A stretch of 64,000 bases of DNA from Pseudomonas sp. C2B4 (GCF_013359695.1 NZ_JABFMU010000018.1:38819-102818), one strand, 5' to 3'; shown: positions 7,817-17,765, counted from the first letter of the stretch. Notes: generated by a model not told the origin, from the sequence alone. Numbers and translations are program-made.

Positions 7817-8728
7817 ATGAATGAGTCTGTGCGCTTCGAAGATAAAGTCGTGATCATCACCGGTGCAGGTGGCGGCCTGGGACGGGCGCATGCACTGCTG
7901 TTCGCCAAACAGGGCGCCAAGGTGCTGGTCAATGACCTCGGGGGCTCGACCCAGGGTGAAGGTGCCAATGCGTCGGCGGCGGATCGAGTCGTAGCGGAAA
8001 TCCGCGAGGCAGGCGGCACCGCCGTGGCCAACCACGACTCGGTCACCGACGGAGACAAGCTTGTTCAACATGCCCTCGATGCCTTCGGTCGCGTCGATGT
8101 CGTGGTCAATAACGCCGGGATCCTGCGGGACAAAACCTTCCACAAAATGGAAGACGCCGACTGGGACCTGGTTTACCGCGTCCACGTCGAAGGCGCCTAT
8201 AAAGTCACCCGTGCCGCCTGGCCGCACATGCGCGAGCAAAACTACGGCCGGGTGATCTTCACCGCATCCACCTCCGGCATCTACGGCAACTTCGGCCAGT
8301 CCAACTACGGCATGGCCAAGCTCGGCCTCTACGGCCTGACCCGCACCCTGGCCATCGAAGGCCGCAAGAACAACATCCTGGTCAACGCCATCGCCCCCAC
8401 CGGCGGCACCCGCATGACCGAAGGCCTGATCCCGCCGCAAGTGTTCGAACAACTCAAACCGGAACTCGTCAGCCCGCTGGTGGTGTACCTGGCCAGCGAA
8501 AACTGCCAGGAAACCTCCGGCCTGTTCGAAGTCGGCGGCGGCTGGATGGGCAAGGTCCGCTGGGAACGCAGCCTCGGCGCCGGATTCGATCCACGGGTGG
8601 GGTTCTCCCCGGAAGACGTGGCGGCTCACTGGCAGCAGATCTGTGATTTCGAGGGAGCAGCGCATCCGAAGGACAATATTGAAGCGCTGAAGGAAATGAT
8701 GGGGAATTTGCAGAAGTATTCGTTGTAA
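7817..8728 (+). CDS. SDR-family oxidoreductase, (3R)-hydroxyacyl-CoA dehydrogenase-like
   Basis: The 303-residue protein has the Rossmann glycine loop TGAGGGLGRAHA (about 15-26), NDLGGS cofactor-selectivity loop, NNAG, a catalytic Ser in TASTSG and Tyr-Lys in YGMAK. The extended C-terminus and ND-LGGSxxGxG pattern resemble the SDR domain of peroxisomal multifunctional enzyme type 2 (HSD17B4-like). The family oxidises 3-hydroxyacyl-CoA with NAD. ATG 7817 has GGAG seven bases upstream and gives the family-standard N-terminus, so the frame before it is not used. It is monocistronic, ending in a strong terminator. Confidence 0.85.
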   Translation: MNESVRFEDKVVIITGAGGGLGRAHALLFAKQGAKVLVNDLGGSTQGEGANASAADRVVAEIREAGGTAVANHDSVTDGDKLVQHALDAFGRVDVVVNNAGILRDKTFHKMEDADWDLVYRVHVEGAYKVTRAAWPHMREQNYGRVIFTASTSGIYGNFGQSNYGMAKLGLYGLTRTLAIEGRKNNILVNAIAPTGGTRMTEGLIPPQVFEQLKPELVSPLVVYLASENCQETSGLFEVGGGWMGKVRWERSLGAGFDPRVGFSPEDVAAHWQQICDFEGAAHPKDNIEALKEMMGNLQKYSL

Positions 8729-8743
8729 AGAGAATTGAAAAAA

Positions 8744-8776
8744 GGGGAGCAAGCTTAAGTGCTTGCTCCCCTTTTT
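8744..8776. terminator. Bidirectional intrinsic terminator
   Basis: GGGGAGCAAGC (8744-8754) pairs perfectly with GCTTGCTCCCC (8761-8771), with a six-base loop, T-run 8772-8776 and A-run on the other side. It serves both the SDR gene and the converging pyocin immunity gene. Confidence 0.9.
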
Positions 8777-8786
8777 AGTGCTTTTG

Positions 8787-9044
8787 TTATTCGGCTTTGA
8801 AGCCTGGTTTTCCGTTAGCTGATCGCCAAACTTTCACTTTGTTGAGGACCGCCTCGGGTGTGGAGTCTTCGTCAGAGTCGGCATAGTAAATTAGGTCAGA
8901 GCCATCTGGATGCTCCGTTAGCTCTTCGAATAAAAGCACCGCATCTATTTGCTCTTTTTCGGTTGCGTACCCCGACTCGCAAATTTTAGTTAGGAGTTCA
9001 AGAAACTGTTTTTCTGTGTAGTCATAAATGTTTGAGCCGCTCAT
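8787..9044 (-). CDS. Colicin/pyocin DNase immunity protein
   Basis: The 85-residue acidic protein matches the Im2/Im7/Im9 immunity family. It has the YTEKQFLELLTKICE first helix and the conserved EHPDGSDLIYY motif that contacts the DNase; an acidic loop follows (ADSDEDS). It protects the producer by tight, off-site inhibition of the cognate HNH nuclease encoded just upstream. The ATG lies one base after the pyocin stop, with GGAGA inside the end of the pyocin gene, so the two are translationally coupled. Confidence 0.95.
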   Translation of the reverse strand: MSGSNIYDYTEKQFLELLTKICESGYATEKEQIDAVLLFEELTEHPDGSDLIYYADSDEDSTPEAVLNKVKVWRSANGKPGFKAE

Positions 9045-9045
9045 G

Positions 9046-11085
9046 TTACTTGTCTCCTTTGTGTAGCTCGGAGTGTTGTTTGGGCGTCACAACTCGAATG
9101 TTGTCGACGTCGTAGATCTCACCACCTTTAGAAATATGGTTTACATGGTGAAGCTCAAATTTTACTTGTCCACCTACTCGATCAATTTTACGCGAAAAAG
9201 GAGCCCTTCCGTTTTTCATTTCTTCAATGTTGTTTGCTCTAAATTGTTTGGATAGCTCGGGATCGTTCACAGCAGCCTTCCAAAGCGCCTCTCTAAAGGC
9301 TCGGAAACTCGAAAAGTCTCGTCCTCGGAGTTTATCCGCGATTTGATTGGGGATCGCTGCGCCTTCTCCCTCTGAGGCTGATCCTAGCCAAATGCCCGAG
9401 ACAGATTCTCCAAAACCACTAGCCACACCAGGCTCATCCCGTCGATCCTTGAACACCACATACTGAGGCGGAATCCCCGACTCGGGCGGGAATACGTAGA
9501 TGAAACCACCAAAGCTGTAGAGATCCAGCTCCGGGTTCGGATCGATCCTTCCTTCTAGGGCCGTTGCGGTAGCGCCGGTGTAGGGGGCAACGTCCGGTTC
9601 GGTCACCGGGAGAGTCGTTGAGGCGTTGCCCGGGCTGACAATTGGCGTCCATGTCATGCCGGGGGACTGGGCGTTCGGGCTTTCGGTCCTGTAGACGTTC
9701 GAAACTGGATCGTAGGTGGCGTGGCGTACCGGTATTTTGCCGGGCACGGTGGTGCCGTCTGTGGCAGCGACGGAGAACGCTGTGGAGTTATCCACGGTCC
9801 GGGAGCCGATCGCGACTGGCAGATCGATCTCCCCGTTGGCCGTGGCGATGGCAAGCAGTTCATCGGCGTCGTATGTCGTGAGGTCCGATAGCGGCACACT
9901 CAGGGCGAACGGTTCTTTGTCATCCCGTAGCGCGTGGTAAACCAGCGCAGCAACACCAGCGACGATCACCACGCCTGAGGCTATACCGATGGCGGCGGCT
10001 GAAGCGGTGAGTGCAGCGGCTGCTGCCGATTGCAGGGCGGTCCTGATTGCAAGGGCGGTTGCTGTTTCCAGGGCCAGCGTTCCGGCTCCAACCACGAACA
10101 CCGGACCGTTTGCCGCCGCCGCGCCCGATACGCGAAATGGGCGAATGCCTTTGCCAGCATTCAACGATTGCATCGCCTCACGGAGCGCCTGTTCCTCCGC
10201 TTGCCGTTGCATCTCAAGGCGCAACTGCTCGGCTAGCCGTTGAACTTCGGCTTCTGCTTCCAAGCGAGCCTGTTCAGCAGCGAAGTACTGAGCAGCGGCT
10301 TCAGCAGCAATACGGGCTTGCTCGGCGGCCACTCGCTCGGCTTCTGCCAGTGCTGCTAACCGGGCCTGCTCTTGCGCATGGGCCAGAGCTTCAGCTTCCG
10401 CCCGGATGCGTGCCTGTTCTGCCGCGGCACGCTGCGCTTCCTGTTCCGCTGCCAATCGCGCTTGCTCAGCTGCCTGCAAGACACTGAGGGTCTGTTCCAG
10501 ATTGGCAGCTCGCTGATTAAGCGACTGTAAGGTTTGCAGCAGTAATCGGCTTTCGACGGCAGCCCTGAGTGATTGATTCAAGGCTTGCATGGCAATGCCA
10601 TTCGGCCCTGGCCACTTTTCCATTTTTGTGGCTATTAACATGAACTCGTTTATATGTCGGTTAAATGGATCTCCCCCATAAAACGCGTTCGCAATTGCTG
10701 TTTTGCTATGGTATTCGGCGGACTTTCTCTGCCAAAGCGTATGAAGAACTCCCCGCTCTCGGACGATTGACTGTATCGGTACAACTGGATCAGCAGGGCC
10801 TTCAGATCTTACCGCTGCCAGTTCGGCTTCGATGGAGTTCGGTAGTTGGCTGGATCGAACCTGAAGTTCTTGTTCCAGCGTTCTGATTGTGCGCCTGACG
10901 GTTTCCTGATTTTGATGATAGATCGAAACACCGGCTCCGAAGGGGCCTGGTTGCACACGATTTCCATCTCGGCGTGGAGGTATAAAGTGATCGGGTGCGA
11001 GCCCGACTATTTCGACAGGTGTATCTATATCAAGGAAGCCCGGCCTCGAATTATTATCCTTGGGTCGTGTTGGCGGTTTTTGCAT
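9046..11085 (-). CDS. S-type pyocin, HNH DNase
   Basis: The 679-residue bacteriocin has a Gly/Pro-rich N-terminus and a long charged coiled coil at about 195-315 (many AEQARL-type repeats). An Ala-rich hydrophobic stretch follows at about 325-395, then the pyocin S/cloacin translocation domain (IPVRHATYD to YVFPPESGIPPQYVVF). The C-terminal nuclease carries SGIWLGSASEGEG, IADKLRGRDF and the terminal HH-x14-N-x8-H-x3-H motif, as in colicin E9 and pyocins S1/S2/AP41. It would kill relatives by DNA cleavage. Start M at 11085 was chosen because AAGGA lies seven to eight bases upstream; two earlier ATGs lack such spacing. Confidence 0.95.
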   Translation of the reverse strand: MQKPPTRPKDNNSRPGFLDIDTPVEIVGLAPDHFIPPRRDGNRVQPGPFGAGVSIYHQNQETVRRTIRTLEQELQVRSSQLPNSIEAELAAVRSEGPADPVVPIQSIVRERGVLHTLWQRKSAEYHSKTAIANAFYGGDPFNRHINEFMLIATKMEKWPGPNGIAMQALNQSLRAAVESRLLLQTLQSLNQRAANLEQTLSVLQAAEQARLAAEQEAQRAAAEQARIRAEAEALAHAQEQARLAALAEAERVAAEQARIAAEAAAQYFAAEQARLEAEAEVQRLAEQLRLEMQRQAEEQALREAMQSLNAGKGIRPFRVSGAAAANGPVFVVGAGTLALETATALAIRTALQSAAAAALTASAAAIGIASGVVIVAGVAALVYHALRDDKEPFALSVPLSDLTTYDADELLAIATANGEIDLPVAIGSRTVDNSTAFSVAATDGTTVPGKIPVRHATYDPVSNVYRTESPNAQSPGMTWTPIVSPGNASTTLPVTEPDVAPYTGATATALEGRIDPNPELDLYSFGGFIYVFPPESGIPPQYVVFKDRRDEPGVASGFGESVSGIWLGSASEGEGAAIPNQIADKLRGRDFSSFRAFREALWKAAVNDPELSKQFRANNIEEMKNGRAPFSRKIDRVGGQVKFELHHVNHISKGGEIYDVDNIRVVTPKQHSELHKGDK

Positions 11086-11102
11086 TTTCATATCCTTTTG
11101 AG

Positions 11103-11168
11103 TTGGCACGTCGTTGGGGTACGAGTTTTTCTGTCGTACTTAAACTTCCGATTGTTCGGACGTGCCAA
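11103..11168 (-). promoter_or_regulatory. Nested inverted repeats in the pyocin leader
   Basis: TTGGCACGTC (11103-11112) and GACGTGCCAA (11159-11168) are perfect inverted copies. They enclose a second pair, GTACGA (11119-11124) and TCGTAC (11134-11139). They lie immediately upstream of the pyocin ribosome-binding site and could be an RNA structure in the leader or operator half-sites. No convincing LexA or PrtN box was seen. Confidence 0.45.
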
Positions 11169-11378
11169 ATCAAGTTACAGCGAAATGAAAAGTGATGGGT
11201 CTGAGAGGTGTGTAGGGGGTTACATACAGAATTGAGAGGCGTTTCGATGAGGCTGAGATAAAGGAGGGATAATCTTCTGCGTAAAAAGATATTTCGTATG
11301 GAGTTACAGGAAGTGGTTTGTAGGATTTGTTTTAAACAATAAGTTTAAATGGCTGTCGCCACAAAAAACCTCGCCCAT

Positions 11379-11406
11379 AAAAAAGGCCGCTGCAAACGCA
11401 GCGGCC
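11379..11406 (-). terminator. Intrinsic terminator for an unidentified minus-strand transcript
   Basis: GGCCGCTGC (11385-11393) pairs with GCAGCGGCC (11398-11406) around a four-base loop. On the minus strand it is followed by six T residues (complement of 11379-11384). Plus-strand transcription has no T-run. It therefore ends something transcribed leftwards from 11.4-11.9 kb, where no convincing gene exists. Confidence 0.65.
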
Positions 11407-11652
11407 AAAGAAAGACGTTGGATCCAGGAGCTACAAATCAACGTCGGTGTACACGGGGCGATGGCTCGAAACCTTCAAGTCATCTGAAATCTGTCGCGAA
11501 CGGCGAGGGCGGGACCTTTGCCGTTGCTGAGCGCTTCCAGGCTGTTTTCCGTGAAAGCCCGGCAAGAATAAGTCATTGCCAGCCAAGGAAAAACAGCGGT
11601 TCCAGACATGCACTGTTACCGGGCATGTAACAGTCCAATGACCGGATCCACC

Positions 11653-11871
11653 TCACTGTAGCAGCTGCCGAAAAATCCGCTCGGTAGCGGTTGAAGACTG
11701 TGGGTTTATCTGGCTCATGCGTTCCGCTGATGGCTCACCATCGAGGCCATTCATGCCCCGCGCAAAACCCCGGTCCATACACCTGATCATCCTTTGGAGG
11801 TACACCGCGAATACCTCCTTGGTGCGCTTATCGACCTTGGCGCGCGGCAGTAGGGTGAGGCCTTCTGTCAC
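11653..11871 (-). CDS. Doubtful small ORF upstream of the porin gene
   Basis: A 72-codon frame runs from GTG 11871 to a TGA at 11653 and has GC-rich third positions, but the product matches nothing I recognise and there is no clear ribosome-binding site. It lies divergent from the DUF1302 gene, and the minus-strand terminator at 11379-11406 lies 250 bp downstream. The rest of the 11086-11887 gap contains the pyocin leader repeat, this terminator and otherwise nothing I can assign. It could equally be untranslated RNA. Confidence 0.2.
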   Translation of the reverse strand: MTEGLTLLPRAKVDKRTKEVFAVYLQRMIRCMDRGFARGMNGLDGEPSAERMSQINPQSSTATERIFRQLLQ

Positions 11872-11887
11872 TCACCGGGGAAGACGC

Positions 11888-13681
11888 ATGACAAAAACAA
11901 CAATGCGCGCCATCTTCACACCGCAGGCGCTGGCCGCTGCGGTTGCCTTGGGCTGCTGTGCCCAGGCGCAGGCTGTTTCATTCAACATTGGGGAAATCGA
12001 GGGCACGTTCGATTCCTCGCTGTCCGTGGGCGCGAGCTGGGGCATGCGTGATGCGGATAAATCGCTGGTGGGTATCCCCAATGGCGGCAGCGGGCAGGCG
12101 TCGACCGGTGACGACGGGCGCCAGAACTTCGGCAAGGGCGAAACCTTCTCGAAGATCTTCAAGGGTATTCACGACCTCGAATTGAAATACGGCGACACCG
12201 GTGTGTTTGTCCGTGGCAAATACTGGTACGACTTCGAACTCAAGGATGAAAGCCGTCCGTTCAAGGACATCAGCGACGACAACCGCAAGGAAGGCGCCAA
12301 GTCCTCAGGCGGGCAAATTCTCGATGCCTTTGTCTATCACAACTACTCTATCGGTGAACTGCCAGGCACCGTACGCGCCGGCAAGCAGGTGGTCAGTTGG
12401 GGTGAAAGTACCTTCATCGGCAACTCGATCAACAGCATCAACCCGGTTGACGTGTCCGCGTTCCGCCGTCCCGGTGCCGAGATCAAGGAAGGCCTGATCC
12501 CGGTCAACATGCTGTTCGCCTCCCAGGGCCTGACCGACAAGCTGACGGTCGAAGGTTTCTATCAACTGGAGTGGGACCAGACCGTCGTCGACAACTGCGG
12601 CACCTTCTTCGGCAACGATGTGGTGGCCGACGGTTGCAACAAGAACTACACCGTTGCCAGCCCGGCCATCGCGCCATTGCAGCCGGTAGCCGCGGCATTT
12701 GGCCAGGGCTTCGAAGTCACCAAGGAAGGTGTCGTCGTACCGCGCGGTGGCGACCGCGATGCCCGGGATTCGGGGCAGTGGGGCACGGCGTTGCGCTGGT
12801 TGGGGGATGACACCGAGTACGGCCTGTACTTCATGAACTACCACAGCCGCACGCCCAACGTCGGTACGACGACGGCAGGTCTGTCGACGCTGGCGAGCAT
12901 TCCGGGGATCGTTGCTGCCGCCAACCGCATTGCACCCGGCAGTGGCTCGGGCCTGGCCCAAAGCGTGATGCTCGGTCGCGGCCAGTACTACCTCGAATAC
13001 CCGGAAGACATTCGCCTGTACGGCGCGAGTTTCTCCACCACCTTGCCCACCGGCACGGCATGGACCGGCGAGATCAGCTATCGCCCCAATGCACCGGTGC
13101 AGGTCAACACCAACGACCTGACCCTGGCCATGCTCAACCCGATCGCGGGTGGTGCTGCGTCGCCCATTGCCACCACGCCCGGCGCCGACAACAAGGGCTA
13201 TCGGCGCAAGGAAGTGACACAGATCCAGAGCACCCTGACGCACTTCGTCGACCAGATCGCAGGCGCAGATCGCTTGACGTTGGTGGGCGAAGCGGCGGTG
13301 GTGCACGTCGGTGGCCTGGAGGCCCGCAGCAAACTGCGTTATGGCCGTGATTCGGTGTACGGCCAGTATGGTTTCGGCGGCGACACCGACGGTTTCGTGA
13401 CCTCGACTTCGTGGGGTTATCGCGCCCGGGCGATCCTCGATTACAACAACGTGATCGCCGGGATCAACTTCCGGCCCAACCTGTCGTGGTCCCACGACGT
13501 CGCCGGTTACGGCCCCAACGGTCTGTTCAACGAGGGGGCCAAGGCCGTCAGCCTCGGTGTCGATGCGGACTACCGCAACACCTACACCGCAAGCCTCAGT
13601 TACACCGACTTCTTTGGTGGCGACTACAACACGCTCGAGGACCGCGACTTCGTGGCGTTGAGCTTTGGCGTGAACTTCTGA
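11888..13681 (+). CDS. DUF1302 outer-membrane porin-like protein
   Basis: The 597-residue protein begins with a signal peptide (RAIFTPQALAAAVALG, cleavage near AQA-VSF). It shows alternating beta-strand pattern throughout and ends in VALSFGVNF with a terminal aromatic, as beta-barrel proteins do. The INSINPVDVSAFRRPG segment is typical of DUF1302. Members are always found with a DUF1329 gene, as here, and are presumed to handle a hydrophobic substrate at the outer membrane; function is unproven. ATG 11888 puts the signal peptide at the N-terminus; the upstream extension is not coding-like. Confidence 0.9.
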   Translation: MTKTTMRAIFTPQALAAAVALGCCAQAQAVSFNIGEIEGTFDSSLSVGASWGMRDADKSLVGIPNGGSGQASTGDDGRQNFGKGETFSKIFKGIHDLELKYGDTGVFVRGKYWYDFELKDESRPFKDISDDNRKEGAKSSGGQILDAFVYHNYSIGELPGTVRAGKQVVSWGESTFIGNSINSINPVDVSAFRRPGAEIKEGLIPVNMLFASQGLTDKLTVEGFYQLEWDQTVVDNCGTFFGNDVVADGCNKNYTVASPAIAPLQPVAAAFGQGFEVTKEGVVVPRGGDRDARDSGQWGTALRWLGDDTEYGLYFMNYHSRTPNVGTTTAGLSTLASIPGIVAAANRIAPGSGSGLAQSVMLGRGQYYLEYPEDIRLYGASFSTTLPTGTAWTGEISYRPNAPVQVNTNDLTLAMLNPIAGGAASPIATTPGADNKGYRRKEVTQIQSTLTHFVDQIAGADRLTLVGEAAVVHVGGLEARSKLRYGRDSVYGQYGFGGDTDGFVTSTSWGYRARAILDYNNVIAGINFRPNLSWSHDVAGYGPNGLFNEGAKAVSLGVDADYRNTYTASLSYTDFFGGDYNTLEDRDFVALSFGVNF

Positions 13682-13704
13682 TCTGTCTGAGAAGGATGAT
13701 TTCC

Positions 13705-15072
13705 ATGCGCAAGATGATTCTGCAATGCGGTGTCCTGGCCCTCGGTCTGTTGGCTGCGAATGTGATGGCAGCGGTGTCACCGGAAGAAGCGAACAAGCTC
13801 GGTACCAGCCTCACCCCGCTGGGGGCCGAGAAGGCCGGTAACGCCGATGGTTCGATCCCGCCGTGGACCGGTGGCATCCCGAAAAACGCCGGCGCGGTGG
13901 ACAGCAAGGGTTTCCTGGCTGATCCGTTCGCCAATGAAAAGCCGCTGTTCATCATCACGGCGGCAACGGTAGACAAGTACAAGGACAAGCTCTCCGACGG
14001 TCAGATCGCGATGTTCAAACGCTACCCCGAGACTTACAAGATTCCGGTGTATCCGAGCCACCGCACCGCGGCGTTGCCGCCGGAAATCTATGAGTCGGCC
14101 AAACGTAGCGCGTTGAACGTCATCCCGACCAACGAGGGTAACGGCCTGGCCAATTTCACCGGCAATCGTTACTACGCCTTTCCGATTCCGAAGAACGGCG
14201 TCGAGGTGATATGGAACCATATCACCCGCTATCACGGCGGCAATCTGCGGCGCACCATTACCCAGGCAACGCCGCAGTCCAATGGCGATTTCACCGTCAT
14301 TCGCTTCAAGGACGAGGTGGCTGTGCCGTCGCTGCTGGGGGATCTGAAACCAGGCAGCGATGACAACGTGCTCAACTATTTCAAGCAGGAAGTGACGGCG
14401 CCGGCACGACTGGCGGGTAACGTGCTGCTGGTTCACGAGACCCTCGACCAGGTCACCGAGCCGCGCAAGGCCTGGATCTACAACGCCGGCCAGCGCCGGG
14501 TGCGACGCGCACCGCAAGTGGCCTATGACGGCGTGGGGACTTCGTCCGACGGCCTGCGCACCACCGACAACTTCGACATGTTCTCCGGTGCGCCGGACCG
14601 CTACGACTGGAAGCTGATCGGCAAGAAAGAAATGTACATCCCGTACAACAGCTACAAACTCGATTCCCCCGACCTGAAGTACACCGATGTGATCAAGGCC
14701 GGCCACATCAACCAGGACCTGACCCGCTATGAATTGCACCGGGTCTGGGAAGTCGTCGCCACGGTCAAGCCCAATGAGCGGCATGTATACGCCAAGCGTC
14801 ACATGTACCTCGACGAGGACACCTGGCAGGTGGCGCTGGCCGATCACTATGACGGTCGCGGCCAGCTGTGGCGTGTGGCCGAAGGGCATGCGCAGTTCTA
14901 CTACGATCATCAGGTGCCGGCCTATACGGTCGAAGCGTTGTATGACCTGATTGCCGGTCGCTACATCGCGCTGGGGATGAAGAACGAAGAGAAACGCAGC
15001 TTCGAATTCAACATCGCGGCAAAAGCCGGGGACTACACGCCGGCAGCCCTGCGGAGCACGGGGGTGAGGTAA
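13705..15072 (+). CDS. DUF1329 family periplasmic/outer-membrane protein
   Basis: The 455-residue protein has a signal peptide (MILQCGVLALGLLAANVMA) followed by the conserved start of DUF1329 (SPEEANKLGTSLTPLGAEKAGNA). Later segments such as YNAGQRRVRRAP and MYIPYNSYKL are also family hallmarks. The fold is related to LolA/LolB-type lipid carriers, so export or uptake of a lipophilic molecule is plausible. The start at 13705 has GAAGG at proper distance; the upstream ATG (13696) is too close. It lies 23 bp after the porin gene, in one operon. Confidence 0.9.
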   Translation: MRKMILQCGVLALGLLAANVMAAVSPEEANKLGTSLTPLGAEKAGNADGSIPPWTGGIPKNAGAVDSKGFLADPFANEKPLFIITAATVDKYKDKLSDGQIAMFKRYPETYKIPVYPSHRTAALPPEIYESAKRSALNVIPTNEGNGLANFTGNRYYAFPIPKNGVEVIWNHITRYHGGNLRRTITQATPQSNGDFTVIRFKDEVAVPSLLGDLKPGSDDNVLNYFKQEVTAPARLAGNVLLVHETLDQVTEPRKAWIYNAGQRRVRRAPQVAYDGVGTSSDGLRTTDNFDMFSGAPDRYDWKLIGKKEMYIPYNSYKLDSPDLKYTDVIKAGHINQDLTRYELHRVWEVVATVKPNERHVYAKRHMYLDEDTWQVALADHYDGRGQLWRVAEGHAQFYYDHQVPAYTVEALYDLIAGRYIALGMKNEEKRSFEFNIAAKAGDYTPAALRSTGVR

Positions 15073-15098
15073 TCGTCCTACAGGCTCTTACACAAAAA

Positions 15099-15122
15099 GG
15101 TGACCTCGCGGTCGCCTTTTTT
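15099..15122 (+). terminator. Intrinsic terminator after DUF1329 gene
   Basis: GGTGACC (15099-15105) pairs with GGTCGCC (15110-15116), one G-T pair, loop of four, followed by TTTTTT. Confidence 0.85.
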
Positions 15123-15212
15123 ATGGCTGCAAATCAACCTGCTGAATACTTCTTCAACAAGCGCTCGGGAGGGGGCTAGGGTGGCGCCACAACTATAAAA
15201 AGGCGCACCACT

Positions 15213-17765
15213 ATGACTGCCATGACGACGTGTCTGGACCGTCCTGGACTTCTGCCTCGCTTATGTTCCCATCACCTGTCCCGCGAACGCCTGGTCGAGC
15301 CATTGCTGGCCTCCACGGCACGGGTGAAATTGCTCTGTGCACCGGCTGGCAGCGGCAAGAGTGCGCTACTCACCGAATGCCTGTTGCGAGCGCCGGCGCA
15401 TTGTCGGGCGTATTGGTTGCCGTTGGCGGGCGAGTCGTTGAGTGTTGCCGATTTTCGCCAGCGACTGGCACAAGCGTTGGGGCTGACTGCGTCGGATGAG
15501 CCGGCATTGCTGGAGCACCTGGCCCGGTTCCAGACGCCGACCTGGCTGTTTATCGATGATTATTGCCGCGTCCCCCACCCTGAAGTCGACCGACTGCTTG
15601 ACCGTTTACTGGCAGTCAGAAGCCCGTCGTTGAGTTGGTGGCTGGGCTCACGGCGACGTCCGTCCTGCAACTGGCCGCGCTTGTTGCTCGATGACGAGTT
15701 GTACGAGTGCGACGGGCATGCGCTGGCGTTTACCGAGTGCGAAGTCGAGCAGTTGCTCGGCCATGTCGAGCCGTCGCGAGCAACCAGCATCGCCAGAAGG
15801 ATCATTCAGCGCAGCGGTGGTTGGTGTGCCGGTGTGCGCATCGCTTTGCTCGACGGTTGTCAGTGGGCTACCGAGCAGGACAGGCAGGGGCGTTCGGCGA
15901 TGCTGCTCGATTACCTGCAACATGAACTGTTCAACACCTTGCCGCCGGAGCTGGTTGAAGCCTGGCAGGTGCTTGCCCATCTGCCACGCTTCAATGCCGG
16001 CCTGTGCGAGCATCTGTTCGGTGCCGGTGAAGGCGCGAAGGCCTTGCAGACCTTGCAGGACATGGGGTGTTTCATCGAGCCCTGGGAGGATTCCGCCGAC
16101 TGGTTGCGCGTCTTCGTGCCACTGGCCCGGGCCCTGCGTGATGAGCAGGGGTCGGCCGGTCGCTCCTGGCATCGGCGTGCGTGCCAATGGTTCTGTGCCG
16201 AGGAAGACTGGCAGGGTGCGTTCGAGCAGGCATTGTTGGCCGAGGAGTTCGAGGTCGCGGTCAGTCTGCTGCAGCACTTCAGCTTCGAGCATTTGTTCCG
16301 GTGCGAGAACGTGCGCCTGTTGCTGAATCTGCATGAGCACCAGGGGCACGAACTGACCCTCGGTTCGCCGCAATTGGTCGGTCTGATCACCGCGGCACTG
16401 TTGTTTGCCGGACGCTTCGATCAGGCGGCACTGTGCATCGAGCAACTGGCGCGCTTCGCACCGCAACCAACGGAAGTTTTGCAACGGCAACTGCTGGCAC
16501 GCTGGCAGGCGCAGCAGGGCTGGCTGCTGCATTTGCAGGGACGCATGGAGCCGGCTCGCGGGCACTTTGTCGATGCGCTGGCCGAGTTGGGCGCGGACGC
16601 CTGGCCGGCCCGCTTGCTGTGCCTGTCCGGGTTGACCCAACAGGCGCTGCTCAATGCCGAGCTCGATGCGGCGCAGGCCCTGAACCGTGAGGCGCTGTGC
16701 CTGGCGCGGTCGCAAGGTTCGTTGCTGTTCGAAGGTTTGCTCGAACTCGATCACGCGCAGTTGCTGGAACAGCGCGGCGCTCCCCGCCGCGCCGAGAGCC
16801 TGCTGGCCGATGTGCATGAATTGTTGTGTCGACAGGCCGATCGCCCGACGCCGCTGCTGGGACGGATTGCCCTGCGGCGTGGACGCCTGGCGCTCTGCCA
16901 GGGACAGGACGACGTGGCCGCCGAGTTTTTCCACAGCGGTCTCCAGGATTGTCTGCACAGTCAGGACAAACGGGCGTTGTATGGCTTTCTCGGGCAGGCC
17001 CAGGTGGCGGCCAATCAACGGGATTACGCCCACGCCTTTGATCGCTTGCGCGATGCCGAACGGTTGATGCAGCAACGGCAGATTCCCGACACGGTGTATC
17101 GCGGTGTTCTGCTGCAAATCAGCAGTCACTTCTGGCTGCAGCAAGGACGGCCGCAATTGGCCTTCGAAACCTTGACCCGCGTCGTGCGCCACTACCGCGG
17201 AACCCATGCTCGGCAGGCACCTCCGGCCACGGTGGAGCTGATTGCGCGGGTCGAGTATTTGCTGGTGCTCGCCGAAACCCATCTGCGCCAGGCCAGGCAA
17301 CCGCTGGAGCGACTCAAGGCGTTGCTCGAACACGCGCAACAGCATGGAATGCTGACACTGGAAGCGGAATTGCAGCTGGCCATCTGCGAAGTAGCGGACC
17401 TGAGTGGCGAGGTTGACCAGGCGAAGTCAGCGTTGCAGGCAGGGCTGGAATTGGTGAGGCGCTGCCATTTGCAGCAGGCTTTGTGCGAACTGCGGCTGCG
17501 TCAACCGACCCTGCTCAGTCGTCTGGGCGTGGACGACGCAGAGCCTGCGGCGATCCTGGACGCCAGTCCGTTGAGCGGACGAGAGCTGGAGGTGCTCGGC
17601 CTGATTGCCCAGGGCAATTCCAATCAACAGATCGCCGAGCAGCTGTTTATCTCATTGCATACGGTGAAAACCCACGCGCGGCGCATTCACAGCAAGCTAG
17701 GCGTTGAACGTCGGACTCAAGCCGTGGCCACGGCGAAGAAGCTGGGTTTGATTGCACTAGGTTAG
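15213..17765 (+). CDS. MalT-type LuxR-family transcriptional regulator
   Basis: The 850-residue protein has a Walker A motif CAPAGSGKS at about residues 41-49, a Walker B-like WLFIDDY near 112, a long helical TPR-like middle, and a C-terminal LuxR helix-turn-helix ([24 protein letters not shown] to the end). This is the architecture of STAND ATPases such as MalT, in which an inducer and ATP trigger oligomerisation. It follows the porin/DUF1329 pair in the same direction but after a terminator, and is likely the pair's activator. The inducer is unknown. Confidence 0.9.
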   Translation: MTAMTTCLDRPGLLPRLCSHHLSRERLVEPLLASTARVKLLCAPAGSGKSALLTECLLRAPAHCRAYWLPLAGESLSVADFRQRLAQALGLTASDEPALLEHLARFQTPTWLFIDDYCRVPHPEVDRLLDRLLAVRSPSLSWWLGSRRRPSCNWPRLLLDDELYECDGHALAFTECEVEQLLGHVEPSRATSIARRIIQRSGGWCAGVRIALLDGCQWATEQDRQGRSAMLLDYLQHELFNTLPPELVEAWQVLAHLPRFNAGLCEHLFGAGEGAKALQTLQDMGCFIEPWEDSADWLRVFVPLARALRDEQGSAGRSWHRRACQWFCAEEDWQGAFEQALLAEEFEVAVSLLQHFSFEHLFRCENVRLLLNLHEHQGHELTLGSPQLVGLITAALLFAGRFDQAALCIEQLARFAPQPTEVLQRQLLARWQAQQGWLLHLQGRMEPARGHFVDALAELGADAWPARLLCLSGLTQQALLNAELDAAQALNREALCLARSQGSLLFEGLLELDHAQLLEQRGAPRRAESLLADVHELLCRQADRPTPLLGRIALRRGRLALCQGQDDVAAEFFHSGLQDCLHSQDKRALYGFLGQAQVAANQRDYAHAFDRLRDAERLMQQRQIPDTVYRGVLLQISSHFWLQQGRPQLAFETLTRVVRHYRGTHARQAPPATVELIARVEYLLVLAETHLRQARQPLERLKALLEHAQQHGMLTLEAELQLAICEVADLSGEVDQAKSALQAGLELVRRCHLQQALCELRLRQPTLLSRLGVDDAEPAAILDASPLSGRELEVLGLIAQGNSNQQIAEQLFISLHTVKTHARRIHSKLGVERRTQAVATAKKLGLIALG

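Noticed and set aside
11220..11240. Possible LexA half-site (ctgtat) upstream of the pyocin gene
   Set aside because: The matching ACAG half is absent at the right spacing.
11431..11613. A 60-codon minus-strand frame ending near the orphan terminator
   Set aside because: No recognisable protein and mixed codon use; the terminator may belong to a non-coding RNA instead.
15648..17345. A 565-codon antisense frame in the LuxR-type gene
   Set aside because: Shadow frame; the plus strand has intact Walker and LuxR motifs.
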